Below the pieces are notes generated by a model. The model was not told the DNA's origin and did no database searches. It saw nothing but the letters and a program-made list of their open reading frames with translations. From Arthrobacter sp. 260 (GTDB lineage: Bacteria > Actinomycetota > Actinomycetes > Actinomycetales > Micrococcaceae), in NCBI RefSeq assembly GCF_013116745.1, contig NZ_JABFOE010000002.1, positions 248,001-312,000 of the forward strand: 64,000 nucleotides of DNA, in the 5' to 3' direction. Position numbers and translations under genes: made by a program. Below, piece by piece: positions 16,817 to 24,885 of the stretch (its first letter is position 1; the number at the start of each line of letters is the position of its first letter).

Positions 16817-17525
16817 GGCCGGTGACGAACGCGGCCTGACGGGAGGCGAGGAACAGGGCCGGGCCGGTGAGGTCGCCGGTCGATCCCAGCCTCCCCGCGG
16901 GGACCAGCGAGGTGTAGTTCTCGCGGACTCCCGGCTTGTCGAGGTGCCCGCGGGTCAGGTCGGTTTCCACGTAGCCGGGGGCGATGGCATTCACGGTGAC
17001 CCCGTCGGCTGCCCACTCGCGGGCCATCACGCGGATCAGCTGGTTGAGGCCGCCCTTGCTGGCGGCGTAGGGGCCGTGGTCCGGGTGGGCGAGGAGGCTC
17101 GACACGGAGGAGCAGTACACCTGGCGGCCGTACCCGGCGGCCACCATCAGCTTCCCGGCGGCCCGGCCCAGGCGGAAGGCGCTGGTGAGGTTGACGGTGA
17201 GCATGCGGTCCCAGTCGTCATCGGTGGTGTCGAGGATGGGGACCCGGTGGTTGACGCCCACTGCGTGCATCAGTACGTCGAGGCCGCCGAGCTCCAGGGC
17301 CGCGCGGGCAATGGCGTCCTCGCAGCCAGCGGTGGTTGACAGGTCGATCTCAAGCGCCTGGACTCGTGGGTCGAGGGCCGCGAGACCAGCTGGATTGACG
17401 TCGGCGACCATGACGAGAGCCCCGGCGTCGGCGAAGGCTGCGGCCAGTGCGCTGCCGATCCCGCCAGCACCGGCCACAAGGACCCGCTGGCCGTCCAGGC
17501 CGAGCCAGTCACTCATGAAGATCAT
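16779..17525 (-). CDS. Short-chain dehydrogenase/reductase, first gene of the operon
   Basis: 248 residues; ATG at 17525, with another ATG at 17516 giving MSDWLGL. It is a canonical SDR: cofactor motif VAGAGGIGSALA, the catalytic Ser in CSSVSS, YAASKGGLNQ with Tyr and Lys, and the C-terminal TGHVLYVDGG. An acidic residue after the second strand (VADVN) suggests NAD preference. As the first gene behind the predicted operator it may do the first oxidation of the imported hydroxy or sugar acid, or the oxidation of the 2-keto-3-deoxy intermediate. Confidence 0.9.
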   Translation of the reverse strand: MIFMSDWLGLDGQRVLVAGAGGIGSALAAAFADAGALVMVADVNPAGLAALDPRVQALEIDLSTTAGCEDAIARAALELGGLDVLMHAVGVNHRVPILDTTDDDWDRMLTVNLTSAFRLGRAAGKLMVAAGYGRQVYCSSVSSLLAHPDHGPYAASKGGLNQLIRVMAREWAADGVTVNAIAPGYVETDLTRGHLDKPGVRENYTSLVPAGRLGSTGDLTGPALFLASRQAAFVTGHVLYVDGGRTLV

Positions 17526-17625
17526 CCGCGCGAAGGTCGTTCCCGGGCTGCGTCACGCACCACTTGGGTACCCGGAGCAACCAGGGTGCGGACAGCAAGG
17601 ATTTGCTCGGCGGTGACCAGATCAT

Positions 17626-17642
17626 TTGGATACTGTATCCAA
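17626..17642. promoter_or_regulatory. Predicted operator for the GntR regulator
   Basis: TTGGATACTGTATCCAA is a perfect 8-1-8 palindrome lying 101 bases upstream of the operon's first gene and 48 bases beyond the gntR stop. Its form (ATAC-n-GTAT) is typical for FadR/FCD-type GntR proteins. On the minus strand it covers a possible -10 (TACAGT) with TTACAT 17 bases upstream, so binding would block the operon promoter. Confidence 0.7.
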
Positions 17643-17689
17643 TTAAGTCGCGGAATGTAACGACGGTCACAAATATTACGTGATGGGGC

Positions 17690-18361
17690 TCACCTGGCGT
17701 CCAGGAAGGTCCTCAGGGCGTCGACCGCGTGGTCGCGGTGTTCGTTAAGAAGGGTAATGACCTGCTCCGCATCGCGCGCGGCGAATGCGTCGATGATCCG
17801 GCGGTGTTCGTCTTCCACCCGGTGCCGGTTGACCTCGTCACCGTAGTAGACAAACCGGTACGTTTCGGTGGCGTCCCACAGCACCTGGATCAGTTTCTCC
17901 AGGCGCGGCATCCGGGCTGCGGTCACCATGAGGAAATGGAACCGGCGGTTGGCCTCGGTCATGACGAGCAGGTCACCGGACGCGCTCGCCGTCTCGACCT
18001 CCAGTGCTGCTGCCCGCAGCTTGCCGACCACGCCGTCGTCGGACCTTCTGATTGACACCCTGACGGCCTCCGCCTCCAGGATCTCGCGGATGCGGTACAC
18101 CTCCAGGAGGTCGGTGAGGGAGAGAGTGGCCACCTTGTAGCCGCGGTGTGGCGTGTACACCACCTGGCCTTCGCCCTCGAGCACTTTGAAAGCTTCGCGG
18201 AGAGGGACGCGGCTAACGCCGAAGCGTTCTGCGAGCGCATCCTGGCGGAGTGCCTGGCCGGGAAGAAGTTCACCAGCGATGATGGCCCGGCGCAGTTGTG
18301 CGAGCACAAAGGCCGGGGCGGTGATGGGCCGCCCGGAGTCGGTATCGGCGTCGTCGATCAC
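17690..18361 (-). CDS. GntR-family regulator, FCD (FadR) subfamily
   Basis: 223 residues from GTG at 18361; no clear ribosome site. The winged helix is at about residues 20-80 (LRRAIIAGELLPGQALRQ, DALAERFGVSRVPLREAFK, VVYTPHRGYKV). The all-helical FCD sensor follows, with the usual metal/ligand residues in ANRRFHFLMV and DEHRRIIDAF. FCD regulators respond to small organic acids. The gene lies just upstream of, and in the same direction as, the thirteen-gene operon, with the palindrome between them, so it is the likely repressor whose inducer is the substrate or an early intermediate. Confidence 0.92.
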   Translation of the reverse strand: MIDDADTDSGRPITAPAFVLAQLRRAIIAGELLPGQALRQDALAERFGVSRVPLREAFKVLEGEGQVVYTPHRGYKVATLSLTDLLEVYRIREILEAEAVRVSIRRSDDGVVGKLRAAALEVETASASGDLLVMTEANRRFHFLMVTAARMPRLEKLIQVLWDATETYRFVYYGDEVNRHRVEDEHRRIIDAFAARDAEQVITLLNEHRDHAVDALRTFLDAR

Positions 18362-18470
18362 GCTACACCGGGGGTCCGTAGGGCATTCATCACCTGTATA
18401 ACTCTAGTCGAATACCCGAAAGACTCTCAGCGGGCCTCTTCCGGTGAGCAACCAGGACACCGGGGGTCAC

Positions 18471-18512
18471 GGTGGACATCCGGGATGGAGATTTCCCTAT
18501 CGGATGTCCACC
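18471..18512. terminator. Hairpin after the FMN reductase gene
   Basis: GGTGGACATCCG at 18471-18482 pairs perfectly over 12 bases with CGGATGTCCACC at 18501-18512. It sits five bases past the stop of the minus-strand flavin reductase gene and upstream of gntR. There is no T-run, so termination may be partial. Confidence 0.6.
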
Positions 18513-18516
18513 TTCC

Positions 18517-19068
18517 TCACCTGACCGTGGTGAGGCGCTGCAGGCTGCCCATCACGTCGCCCAGCCCCACCTCGATGCGGCTGTACACCTCGGCGTTGAG
18601 CACCATGTCGCCGTCGAAGTCGCCGGAGTTCGCGTAGAAACCTACGGGGATGGTGGCCGCCTGGAAGAACCCGAACAGTGGCCGCAGCGCGTGTTCAATC
18701 ACCAGGGCATGGCGGTCGCTGCCGCCCGTGGCGACCAGGATCACCGGCTTGTTGGTCAGGGCGTACTGGCCCACCAGGTCGAAGAAGTGCTTGAACATCC
18801 CGGCGTAGGAACCCCGGTACACGGGGGTGGCCGCGATGAGCAGGTCCGCGGACTCGACGGCCGCGAATTCCTCCTCGACCGATGGGTCCAGCTCATCCCG
18901 CGATGTGGCCCCGGTGAAGGAGGGGCCGAGGTGGTAGACGTTGGTCTGGTGGATCTCGATTTCAAGCTTCTGCGCCAGCGAATCGGTAATAAGCCGGACC
19001 AGGCCCATGGTCTTGGACCGTTCGGTGGGGCTGCCGTTGACGACGACGACGCGCAGCGGCCTGCTCAC
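18517..19068 (-). CDS. NAD(P)H-dependent FMN reductase, LLM-partnered (CE1759-like)
   Basis: 183 residues from GTG at 19068, overlapping the monooxygenase stop by four bases. Flavodoxin-like fold: VVVNGSPTERSKTMGL is the FMN phosphate loop, and TPVYRGSYAGMFKHFFDL contacts the isoalloxazine ring. It resembles MsuE/SsuE reductases that supply reduced FMN to a two-component monooxygenase. Fixed pairing with the next gene matches the CE1758/CE1759 pair of corynebacteria, whose substrate is not established. Confidence 0.88.
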   Translation of the reverse strand: MSRPLRVVVVNGSPTERSKTMGLVRLITDSLAQKLEIEIHQTNVYHLGPSFTGATSRDELDPSVEEEFAAVESADLLIAATPVYRGSYAGMFKHFFDLVGQYALTNKPVILVATGGSDRHALVIEHALRPLFGFFQAATIPVGFYANSGDFDGDMVLNAEVYSRIEVGLGDVMGSLQRLTTVR

Positions 19069-20123
19069 GCGTTGACCGATTCGCGCGAGGCGATTTCGGC
19101 GCGGATGACCGGTGCCACTTCGGTGCCCAGGCGTTCGATGGCTTCCAGGTGGGTCTGCTGCGGCACGCCGCCGAAGCCCATCTGGAACACGGCACGGGAG
19201 ACGCCGTAGAGGTCGTGGTAGGTGAGGAGCTTGTCGATGATCTCCTGGGGGCTGCCGACCAGCAGGCCGCCAGCGGGTGAGGCCTGGGCCTCGAAGGCGT
19301 TCCGCGGCATGTTGAAGCTGGCACCGCGCTGGTGGTTGTTCTCGCCCAGCCCGCGGGTGAAGTAGGGGTAGAAATCGTCACGGGCGCTCTGGCTGGTCTT
19401 GCCGACCATGCCGTGCGCGTTGATGCTGATCCGCTGGGTGGCGGGATCATGCCCGGCGGCGGCGGAGGCCTGGCGGTAGAAGTCCACCGGACGCTCGAAC
19501 TGGGTGATCGGTCCGAGCAGCAGGGCCAGGGCCAGGGGCAATCCCAGCTGACCGGTGCGGACCGCCGAAGCGGGTGTCCCGCCCACGCCCACCCAGATGG
19601 GCAAGTCGCTGACCGGTCGCGGCGCGATGTCGGCGTCGATCAGCGGCGCCCTCAGCGTGCCCTGCCAGGAGACGGGGTTCTGGGCGCGGATGGCGAGGAG
19701 CAGGTCCAGCTTTTCCCTGAACAGGTCGGAATAGTCGGCCAGGTCATAGCCGAACAGGGGGAAGGACTCGGTGTAGGAGCCGCGGCCGGCGATGATCTCG
19801 GCCCGGCCCCCGGAGAGCAGGTCCAGCGTGGCGAAGTTCTGGAACACCCGGACCGGGTCCTCGGAGCTGAGGACCGTGACACCGCTGGTGAGCTGGATGT
19901 TCTTCGTGGCCATGGCGGCGGCGGCCAACACCATGTGTGGCGCTGAAGCGACGAAGTCCGATCGATGGTGCTCGCCCACGCCAAAGACGTCGAGGCCCAC
20001 CTCGTCGGCCACCCGGGCCTGTTCGATGGTCTGCATCATCCGCTCCTGGGGGGAGGGCATGCGTCCGGTGGTGAGGTCGGTGGTCAGCTCACCGAAGGTG
20101 AGGATGCCAAGTTCGAAAGCCAT
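19065..20123 (-). CDS. Luciferase-like FMN-dependent monooxygenase (CE1758-like)
   Basis: 352 residues, a TIM-barrel LLM protein. Visible blocks: GILTFGELTTDLTTG at the N-terminus, VFGVGEHHRSDFVASAP (the His-His of the active-site region), and LPIWVGVGGTPASAVR. It would use FMNH2 from the co-translated reductase and oxygen to oxidise an organic compound. It is preceded six bases away by an HxlR regulator, suggesting induction by an electrophile or by the substrate. Confidence 0.9.
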   Translation of the reverse strand: MAFELGILTFGELTTDLTTGRMPSPQERMMQTIEQARVADEVGLDVFGVGEHHRSDFVASAPHMVLAAAAMATKNIQLTSGVTVLSSEDPVRVFQNFATLDLLSGGRAEIIAGRGSYTESFPLFGYDLADYSDLFREKLDLLLAIRAQNPVSWQGTLRAPLIDADIAPRPVSDLPIWVGVGGTPASAVRTGQLGLPLALALLLGPITQFERPVDFYRQASAAAGHDPATQRISINAHGMVGKTSQSARDDFYPYFTRGLGENNHQRGASFNMPRNAFEAQASPAGGLLVGSPQEIIDKLLTYHDLYGVSRAVFQMGFGGVPQQTHLEAIERLGTEVAPVIRAEIASRESVNA

Positions 20124-20129
20124 AGTCGT

Positions 20130-20531
20130 TTATCGTCCCTTGCTGAGGTTGTGGTCTGGAGATGCTGTGCGTGCTGGGGCCTGTTCGGTGACCGAGTAGG
20201 CGTGGCCCCATGAGGTGATGTCCCGGAGGATGGGCAGCAGGGCCAGCCCGGCGACGGTGAGGGAGTAGCGCACCCTGATGGGGCGCCCATCGATCACTTC
20301 ACGCTGGATGAGGCCGTCCGTTTCGAGCTCACGGAGACGCTTGGCGAGCATGGTGTCGCCGATCTGCGGGACGAAGCGGCTGACGTCGGCGAAGCCAGTG
20401 TTGCCCTTGCCGATCGCCTCGATGATGATGCCGCTCCAGCGTCTGCCGATGACGTCCATGGCGGCGACGAACGAGGGGCAAGCCCCGCCGTCGGCCTCGG
20501 CCTGATGCGCCGGGATGGCTGAGTCACTCAT
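20130..20531 (-). CDS. HxlR-family transcriptional regulator
   Basis: 133 residues from ATG at 20531, behind AAGGGAGC; the long upstream open frame is noise. The winged helix contains ACPSFVAAMDVIGRRWSGII, the HxlR opening with its cysteine (C18 approx.), IGDTMLAKRLRELETDGLIQ as recognition helix, and RVRYSLTVAG as wing. Many family members sense aldehydes or disulfide stress through this cysteine. It is the first gene of a three-gene operon with the LLM/FMN reductase pair and lies directly behind two palindromic operators. Confidence 0.9.
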   Translation of the reverse strand: MSDSAIPAHQAEADGGACPSFVAAMDVIGRRWSGIIIEAIGKGNTGFADVSRFVPQIGDTMLAKRLRELETDGLIQREVIDGRPIRVRYSLTVAGLALLPILRDITSWGHAYSVTEQAPARTASPDHNLSKGR

Positions 20532-20565
20532 CGTGCGCTCCCTTCGGTGATGTACTCCCATTGCG

Positions 20566-20594
20566 GTAGTAACTACGTCAACTGTAGTGACTAC
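20566..20594. promoter_or_regulatory. Twin 11-bp palindromic operators for HxlR
   Basis: GTAGTAACTAC at 20566-20576 and GTAGTGACTAC at 20584-20594 are each perfect palindromes around one central base, 18 bases apart centre to centre. They lie 35-63 bases upstream of the hxlR start, where its promoter must be. The pair would bind two regulator dimers. It also lies 76 bases upstream of the divergent DoxX-like gene, which may be co-regulated. Confidence 0.75.
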
Positions 20595-20669
20595 TGATCT
20601 ATTCCTGGCTCTCCGCAGGGTGGTACTTTCGCCCGGAAAGGTGATCCCCTCCAGTGATCCGAGGACCTC

Positions 20670-21029
20670 ATGTCCACTCTTCCCGAGCCGGTCTGGCCCG
20701 TCATCGCGCTGGCGCTGATCCAGGTCATGGACGGGGTGCTCTGCCTGAAGCCGGTGGGTTTCGTGGCGCGCTGCTTCGAGGATGTGAACTGGCCGCGCCG
20801 TTACTGGTGGGTGATGTCGCCGATCAAGTTCGCCGCCGCCGCCGGACTGCTCCTCGGTCTCTGGGTCCCGTACCTGGGGGCAATTACCACCGGCGCGCTC
20901 GTCCTGTACTTCGTCGGTGCCGTGATCATGCATGTCCGGGCAAGGGACTTCGGCCGGAACCTCTTCGTCAACGCGACGGCGATGCTGGCCATCTGTGTCG
21001 GAACCCTGGTGGCCTGCTTCCTCCTCTGA
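20670..21029 (+). CDS. DoxX-like small membrane protein
   Basis: 119 residues with four hydrophobic segments, ATG after GAGGACCTC. The layout and the MSPIKFAAAAGLLLGLWVPYLG segment (helix, glycine-rich turn, helix) match the DoxX/DoxX-like family, whose members are linked to redox and thiol stress. It is divergent from the HxlR operon and may share its operators. Precise role unknown. Confidence 0.75.
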   Translation: MSTLPEPVWPVIALALIQVMDGVLCLKPVGFVARCFEDVNWPRRYWWVMSPIKFAAAAGLLLGLWVPYLGAITTGALVLYFVGAVIMHVRARDFGRNLFVNATAMLAICVGTLVACFLL

Positions 21030-21077
21030 ACCGGCGTGCGGTTGAATCGGCGCGCCATTCGCGCCGCGGTGCCTGCG

Positions 21078-21563
21078 TCAGGGGGCGGCGATGGGAGCCA
21101 CTGCCGCGCCGGTGGCCCGGACGAGGTCGGCCGGTGCCAGTTCGATCTCCAGACCGCGCCGCCCGCCGGACACCAGGACGGCGTCGAACTGCATGGCCGA
21201 CGCGTCAATGACCACCGGGCTCCGCTGCCGCTGCCCCAGTGGTGAGATTCCACCCAGCACGTATCCGGTGCGCCGCTCGGCGACGTCGCTGGCTGCCATC
21301 ATCGCTTTCTTGCCATTGCGGGCGGCGGCGAGCGCCTTCAGGTTCAGCGTGCCGGAGACCGGGACGACGGCGACGGTCAGGATGCCATCCACGTCCACCA
21401 TCAGCGTTTTGAAAACCCGCTGCGCGTCGACGTCCAGGGCCGCTGCGGCCTCCGTGCCGTAGCTCGCGGTCCTCGGATCATGAGCATAGGTGAGGACGGT
21501 GAAGGGAATTCCGGCAGCATCGAGGGCTGCGGTCGCTGGAGTGGCGCGCTGTGTCCGGCTCAT
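21078..21563 (-). CDS. ybaK: Cys-tRNA(Pro) deacylase, YbaK/EbsC family
   Basis: 161 residues, normal length. This trans-editing enzyme hydrolyses mischarged Cys-tRNA(Pro). The motifs QRVFKTLMV with the catalytic-site lysine, VAVVPVSGTLNLKALAAA and TGYVLGGISPLGQ are the YbaK signature (G-Y-x-x-G-G-I-S-P-x-G). It stands alone, convergent with the DoxX-like gene. Confidence 0.93.
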   Translation of the reverse strand: MSRTQRATPATAALDAAGIPFTVLTYAHDPRTASYGTEAAAALDVDAQRVFKTLMVDVDGILTVAVVPVSGTLNLKALAAARNGKKAMMAASDVAERRTGYVLGGISPLGQRQRSPVVIDASAMQFDAVLVSGGRRGLEIELAPADLVRATGAAVAPIAAP

Positions 21564-21643
21564 GAGGAAAGTCTATTTCGGTGGGACCCGAGCGGCGCCC
21601 GGGACGTCATGATGCGTCAGCATGTGCATTGTGGACCAATAGT

Positions 21644-21664
21644 AAGTATGCTTAGGGAATACTT
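21644..21664. promoter_or_regulatory. Inverted repeat upstream of the 180-residue conserved protein
   Basis: AAGTAT at 21644-21649 and ATACTT at 21659-21664 are perfect 6-bp arms with nine bases between. It lies 46-66 bases upstream of the start at 21710, in the promoter position. A plausible operator; the binding protein is unknown. Confidence 0.4.
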
Positions 21665-21709
21665 TCTGCAGTTGTTTCGACGCAGGACCTAGTTGAAGGA
21701 GTGATCATT

Positions 21710-22252
21710 ATGGCTGGAAATCTACTGGCACGATCCGTTCACGATTTGAGTGCCGCCGCATGGTTCGGCGGATCACTGATGGGTGCCGTCGGACTGAACG
21801 GCGCAGCAGCCGAAGCGAAGGATCCGAAGGAACGGACGCGCCTCGCAACCATTGGGTGGGCCAAGTGGACCCCCGTTCAGGCGGCAGCCTTCGGCGCACA
21901 CGCCATTGGCGGAGTCGGCCTGATTCTCGGCAACAAGGGCCGGGTCGCCGGTCAGGACGGCGCACTGGCCAACACCGTCGTCAAGTCAGTCGTCACGGTC
22001 GCCGGAATGGGCCTGTCGCTGTACGCCGGAATCCTGGGCGCGAAGGTTGGGAAGCTTGCCGATGAGGGAGCGAAGGGTCCAACCGAGCCCGGCGCGTCAA
22101 GCTCACCTGAGCTGGCGAGCGCACAGAAGCAGCTCAAGATTGTGCAGTGGGCACTGCCCGTCGTCAGTGGTGCGGTGATTGTCCTCGGTGCGCAGCAGGG
22201 CGAACAGCAGCGTCCCACTAACCTGTTGACCGGGCTCACCAAGCGCCGCTAG
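21710..22252 (+). CDS. Conserved actinobacterial membrane protein, function unknown
   Basis: 180 residues from ATG at 21710, eight bases after AAGGAG (a GTG at 21701 is too close to that site). It has about three to four weakly hydrophobic, glycine/alanine-rich segments (SAAAWFGGSLMGAVGLNG, AAAFGAHAIGGVGLILG, VTVAGMGLSLYAGILGAK, ALPVVSGAVIVLGA) and a charged linker with many Glu/Lys. I recognise the type as a common hypothetical protein of Arthrobacter-like genomes but know no function. Confidence 0.75.
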   Translation: MAGNLLARSVHDLSAAAWFGGSLMGAVGLNGAAAEAKDPKERTRLATIGWAKWTPVQAAAFGAHAIGGVGLILGNKGRVAGQDGALANTVVKSVVTVAGMGLSLYAGILGAKVGKLADEGAKGPTEPGASSSPELASAQKQLKIVQWALPVVSGAVIVLGAQQGEQQRPTNLLTGLTKRR

Positions 22253-22314
22253 GCAGGTCTTGGTGCTTCGCTGCCAGCAACGCACGAGCCGGACGGGGTG
22301 ACCCAACCGGCATG

Positions 22315-22345
22315 AAGGGACAGGGCCAACGGCTCTGTCCCTTTT
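22315..22345. terminator. Rho-independent terminator
   Basis: AAGGGACAG at 22315-22323 pairs with CTGTCCCTT at 22335-22343, followed by TTTT. It lies 62 bases after the 180-residue gene and 100 bases beyond the end of the convergent acyltransferase gene, and can serve both. Confidence 0.85.
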
Positions 22346-22447
22346 CGTTTGCCTGGACTGAAGTCCAGTTTGCCCTGGCGGGAGCCCCATGGCCGGGCGG
22401 TAGTGCCGCCGTGACGCCGCCAAGCCTGAGTCCAGAGGCGGTTGACC

Positions 22448-24502
22448 TCAGCTCAGAGCCGCGTGGAAGCGTTCCTCGAATTCGGGAAGGGTAGTTCCGG
22501 TGTAGGTGATCGTGAGGTGGTTGTCGTCCAGGTAAACGTAGACGTTGCCGACCACCGGGGTGCAGACCCCCTCGGGGCAGATCAGGTCGGTGAGGTCCAT
22601 CAGCCGGAGCGCTCCGCCCGTCTCCGCCGTCGGCACCGGCGCCGTCGCGGGGAGTTTCTCGTCAACCGGGAAGATGCACTCGGCGGCATCCTGACCGTGC
22701 TCCTCGACACAGGAGATCATGTTGACCTCGAACCGGGGGTTATCCCGCATCCCGATCACGGGGATGCCCGCCGCGCCGAGAATCGCACTGGCCTCACCGA
22801 TCCCCGCCACAGACCGCTCCCTGGTGGTGTCCTTGGTGGAAATGGTCGCCATGGTGAACACGGCGTCGGGCTCCATCCGCAGCGCGTAGTCAGTGGCGGC
22901 GTCGTTGAACGTATTGCAGACCTCGTTGCGTGCGTCGCTCTCGGCGCCGTAGCTGCATCCGCCGAGCAGCAGGGCAGTGACCTGGTAGTTGTTCCGCTGG
23001 GCCATCAGCTCGATGGGTTCCAACCACTGTTCGGCATGGGAATCACCGATCACCAGAATCTCTTTCGCCGGCTCGCCGTCGGCCGGGGTGAAGGAACAGC
23101 CGCGGACAGCAGCGTCGTTCCCCACCGGGACCTGCTCCCCCTCGCACTTTTCGCCCAGCACACCCCACTCAGCGTCAAGGCTCCCCAGATCCGGTAGCGG
23201 TGGCGACTCTCCCGTGGACTGATCGACGAAGCCGGGCAGCAGGGAGTAGGCGCCGGGGTTCTCGGTTTCGGCCTGGCTCAGGAGGGCCTGGGCCTGGGTC
23301 TTCATGACCAGTTGCACGCTCGCCACCGAGACTGAAATCAGCATGATGCAGGCAACGATCACCGCCAGGCTGCGCACCCGACTCGCCTCGACCTTCGGCA
23401 TGCTTCGAAGCGGCCGCTCAACGAAACGGGTGGTGAGGTAGGCCAGGGCGAGGGACAGGCCGATGATGGCAAGCCCACCGAGGGGCCCAACGGTGTCACG
23501 CCCCTGGTGCACGAGGTAGATGACGAGGATGGGCCAGTGCCAGAGGTAGAGCGCATAGGACAGGTCGCCCATCCTGACCAGTGGCCCCCAGGAGAGGAAC
23601 CGGTCCGCCCCAAACGGGCTTCCGGTCTGGCCGGCGGCGATGATCAGGGCTGCGGACAGGAGCGGCCAGAGGGCGACAAACCCGGGGAACTCGCCTTCGA
23701 CGTCGAGCACGTAGCCGACGCTGAGCATCCCGGCCAGCCCGATCCAGCCGGCCACGACGGCGGCAGCACGGGGAAGGCTGATCAGCGGCAGCACCAGCGC
23801 GAGCAGCGTACCCAGCGCGAATTCCCACAGCCGGGCGCGGGTGTCGAAGTAGGCGAAGGACTGGTTGGTATTCGTCTGGTAGATGGAGAAGGCGAGCGAC
23901 GCGAGGAAGATCGCGCCGAAGATCACCGCCGCGACAGTCTGGAACCGCGCGTTGATCCTCCTGGCGATCAGGCTCGCCCCCAGGAACAGGAGCGGCCACA
24001 GCACGAACACCTGTCCCTGGATGGACAGGGACCAGAAGTGCTGGAGGGGGCTGGCCACGCTGGTGTCCGCGTAGTAGTCGACGGATTCAGCGGCCAGCAA
24101 CCAGTTCTGGAAGTAGAACAGCGCAGCCCACGACTGGTCGAGCACCATGCTCCAGCGGGCGCGCGGCAGCAACAGGAGCGAGGCGACCAGCGTGCCGATC
24201 AGCACGACGGCAACGGCGGGCAGCAGCCTCTTGAACAGGTGCACCCAGTGCCGCAGGAGGGCGAAGGGGGTGCCGCGATCAGACCTCCTGACGAACGTCA
24301 GGGTCATCAGGAACGCCGAAATGAGGAGGAAGATGTCGACGCCGCCGGATACCCGGTCAAACCAGATGTGATAGGTCACCACCATCAGGACGGCGAGCGC
24401 GCGAAGGCCCTGCACCTCCGGGCGGTACCCTTCCCGGAGAGGGGCGGCCGGAGCTTCCCGGCGGTGGCGGCCGCGGACAGCGGTACTTTCGCGGTCGGTC
24501 AT
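22448..24502 (-). CDS. Membrane acyltransferase (OafA/YrhL type) with SGNH domain
   Basis: 684 residues from ATG at 24502, behind GAAGGGAC; the open frame extends 20 codons upstream without support. Residues about 25-400 are an acyltransferase-3 membrane domain with ten or so helices. It opens with YRPEVQGLRALAVLMVVTYH (the R-x-x-R-A/H motif region) and contains FYFQNWLLAAES. The C-terminal extracytoplasmic part is an SGNH hydrolase-like domain with EILVIGDSHAEQW (catalytic Ser) and YLDDNHLT (Asp-x-x-His). Such proteins O-acetylate cell-surface glycans or peptidoglycan. It is a single gene between two terminators or promoters. Confidence 0.9.
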   Translation of the reverse strand: MTDRESTAVRGRHRREAPAAPLREGYRPEVQGLRALAVLMVVTYHIWFDRVSGGVDIFLLISAFLMTLTFVRRSDRGTPFALLRHWVHLFKRLLPAVAVVLIGTLVASLLLLPRARWSMVLDQSWAALFYFQNWLLAAESVDYYADTSVASPLQHFWSLSIQGQVFVLWPLLFLGASLIARRINARFQTVAAVIFGAIFLASLAFSIYQTNTNQSFAYFDTRARLWEFALGTLLALVLPLISLPRAAAVVAGWIGLAGMLSVGYVLDVEGEFPGFVALWPLLSAALIIAAGQTGSPFGADRFLSWGPLVRMGDLSYALYLWHWPILVIYLVHQGRDTVGPLGGLAIIGLSLALAYLTTRFVERPLRSMPKVEASRVRSLAVIVACIMLISVSVASVQLVMKTQAQALLSQAETENPGAYSLLPGFVDQSTGESPPLPDLGSLDAEWGVLGEKCEGEQVPVGNDAAVRGCSFTPADGEPAKEILVIGDSHAEQWLEPIELMAQRNNYQVTALLLGGCSYGAESDARNEVCNTFNDAATDYALRMEPDAVFTMATISTKDTTRERSVAGIGEASAILGAAGIPVIGMRDNPRFEVNMISCVEEHGQDAAECIFPVDEKLPATAPVPTAETGGALRLMDLTDLICPEGVCTPVVGNVYVYLDDNHLTITYTGTTLPEFEERFHAALS

Positions 24503-24674
24503 GAAAGTCCCTTCGCCGTCCTGGAGATTGATGCTTCCTGGGTTCAGGACAGCGTGCTTCACGTGGTCCCCATCTTTTCATAGCCGGATCCGTAGGCTCT
24601 TCGGTGCCGGACCGGCGTCGGGGGCTGTAATTGCCCGTAGGCTGGTAAGCACACTGTCAATCTGAGGAGTCACT

Positions 24675-24884
24675 GTGGCACTGAGCAAAGGCACGTCCGT
24701 GGAGTGGAACACTCCGCAGGGCACCACCTACGGGAAAATTGTCGAGAAGAAGACCAGCGACTTCCAGCTGGACGGCAACACGCACCGCGCCAGCGAGGAC
24801 GAGCCGCAGTACGTCGTCGAGTCCGGTAAAACGGGGGCCCGTGCCGCACATAAGGCGAGCGCCCTCACCGAGAAGTCGGCCTAG
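24675..24884 (+). CDS. DUF2945 small protein (Tudor-like fold)
   Basis: 69 residues from GTG behind TGAGGAG. The pattern G-x-x-V-x-W-N near the start, G-x-I-V-E-K near 26, HRASEDEPQYVVES at 40-53 and AAHKASAL near the end is the DUF2945 signature. These small basic/acidic proteins are common in soil bacteria; function is unknown. Only one base separates its stop from the next GTG start, so it is co-transcribed with the SQR-like gene. Confidence 0.88.
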   Translation: MALSKGTSVEWNTPQGTTYGKIVEKKTSDFQLDGNTHRASEDEPQYVVESGKTGARAAHKASALTEKSA

Positions 24885-24885
24885 C

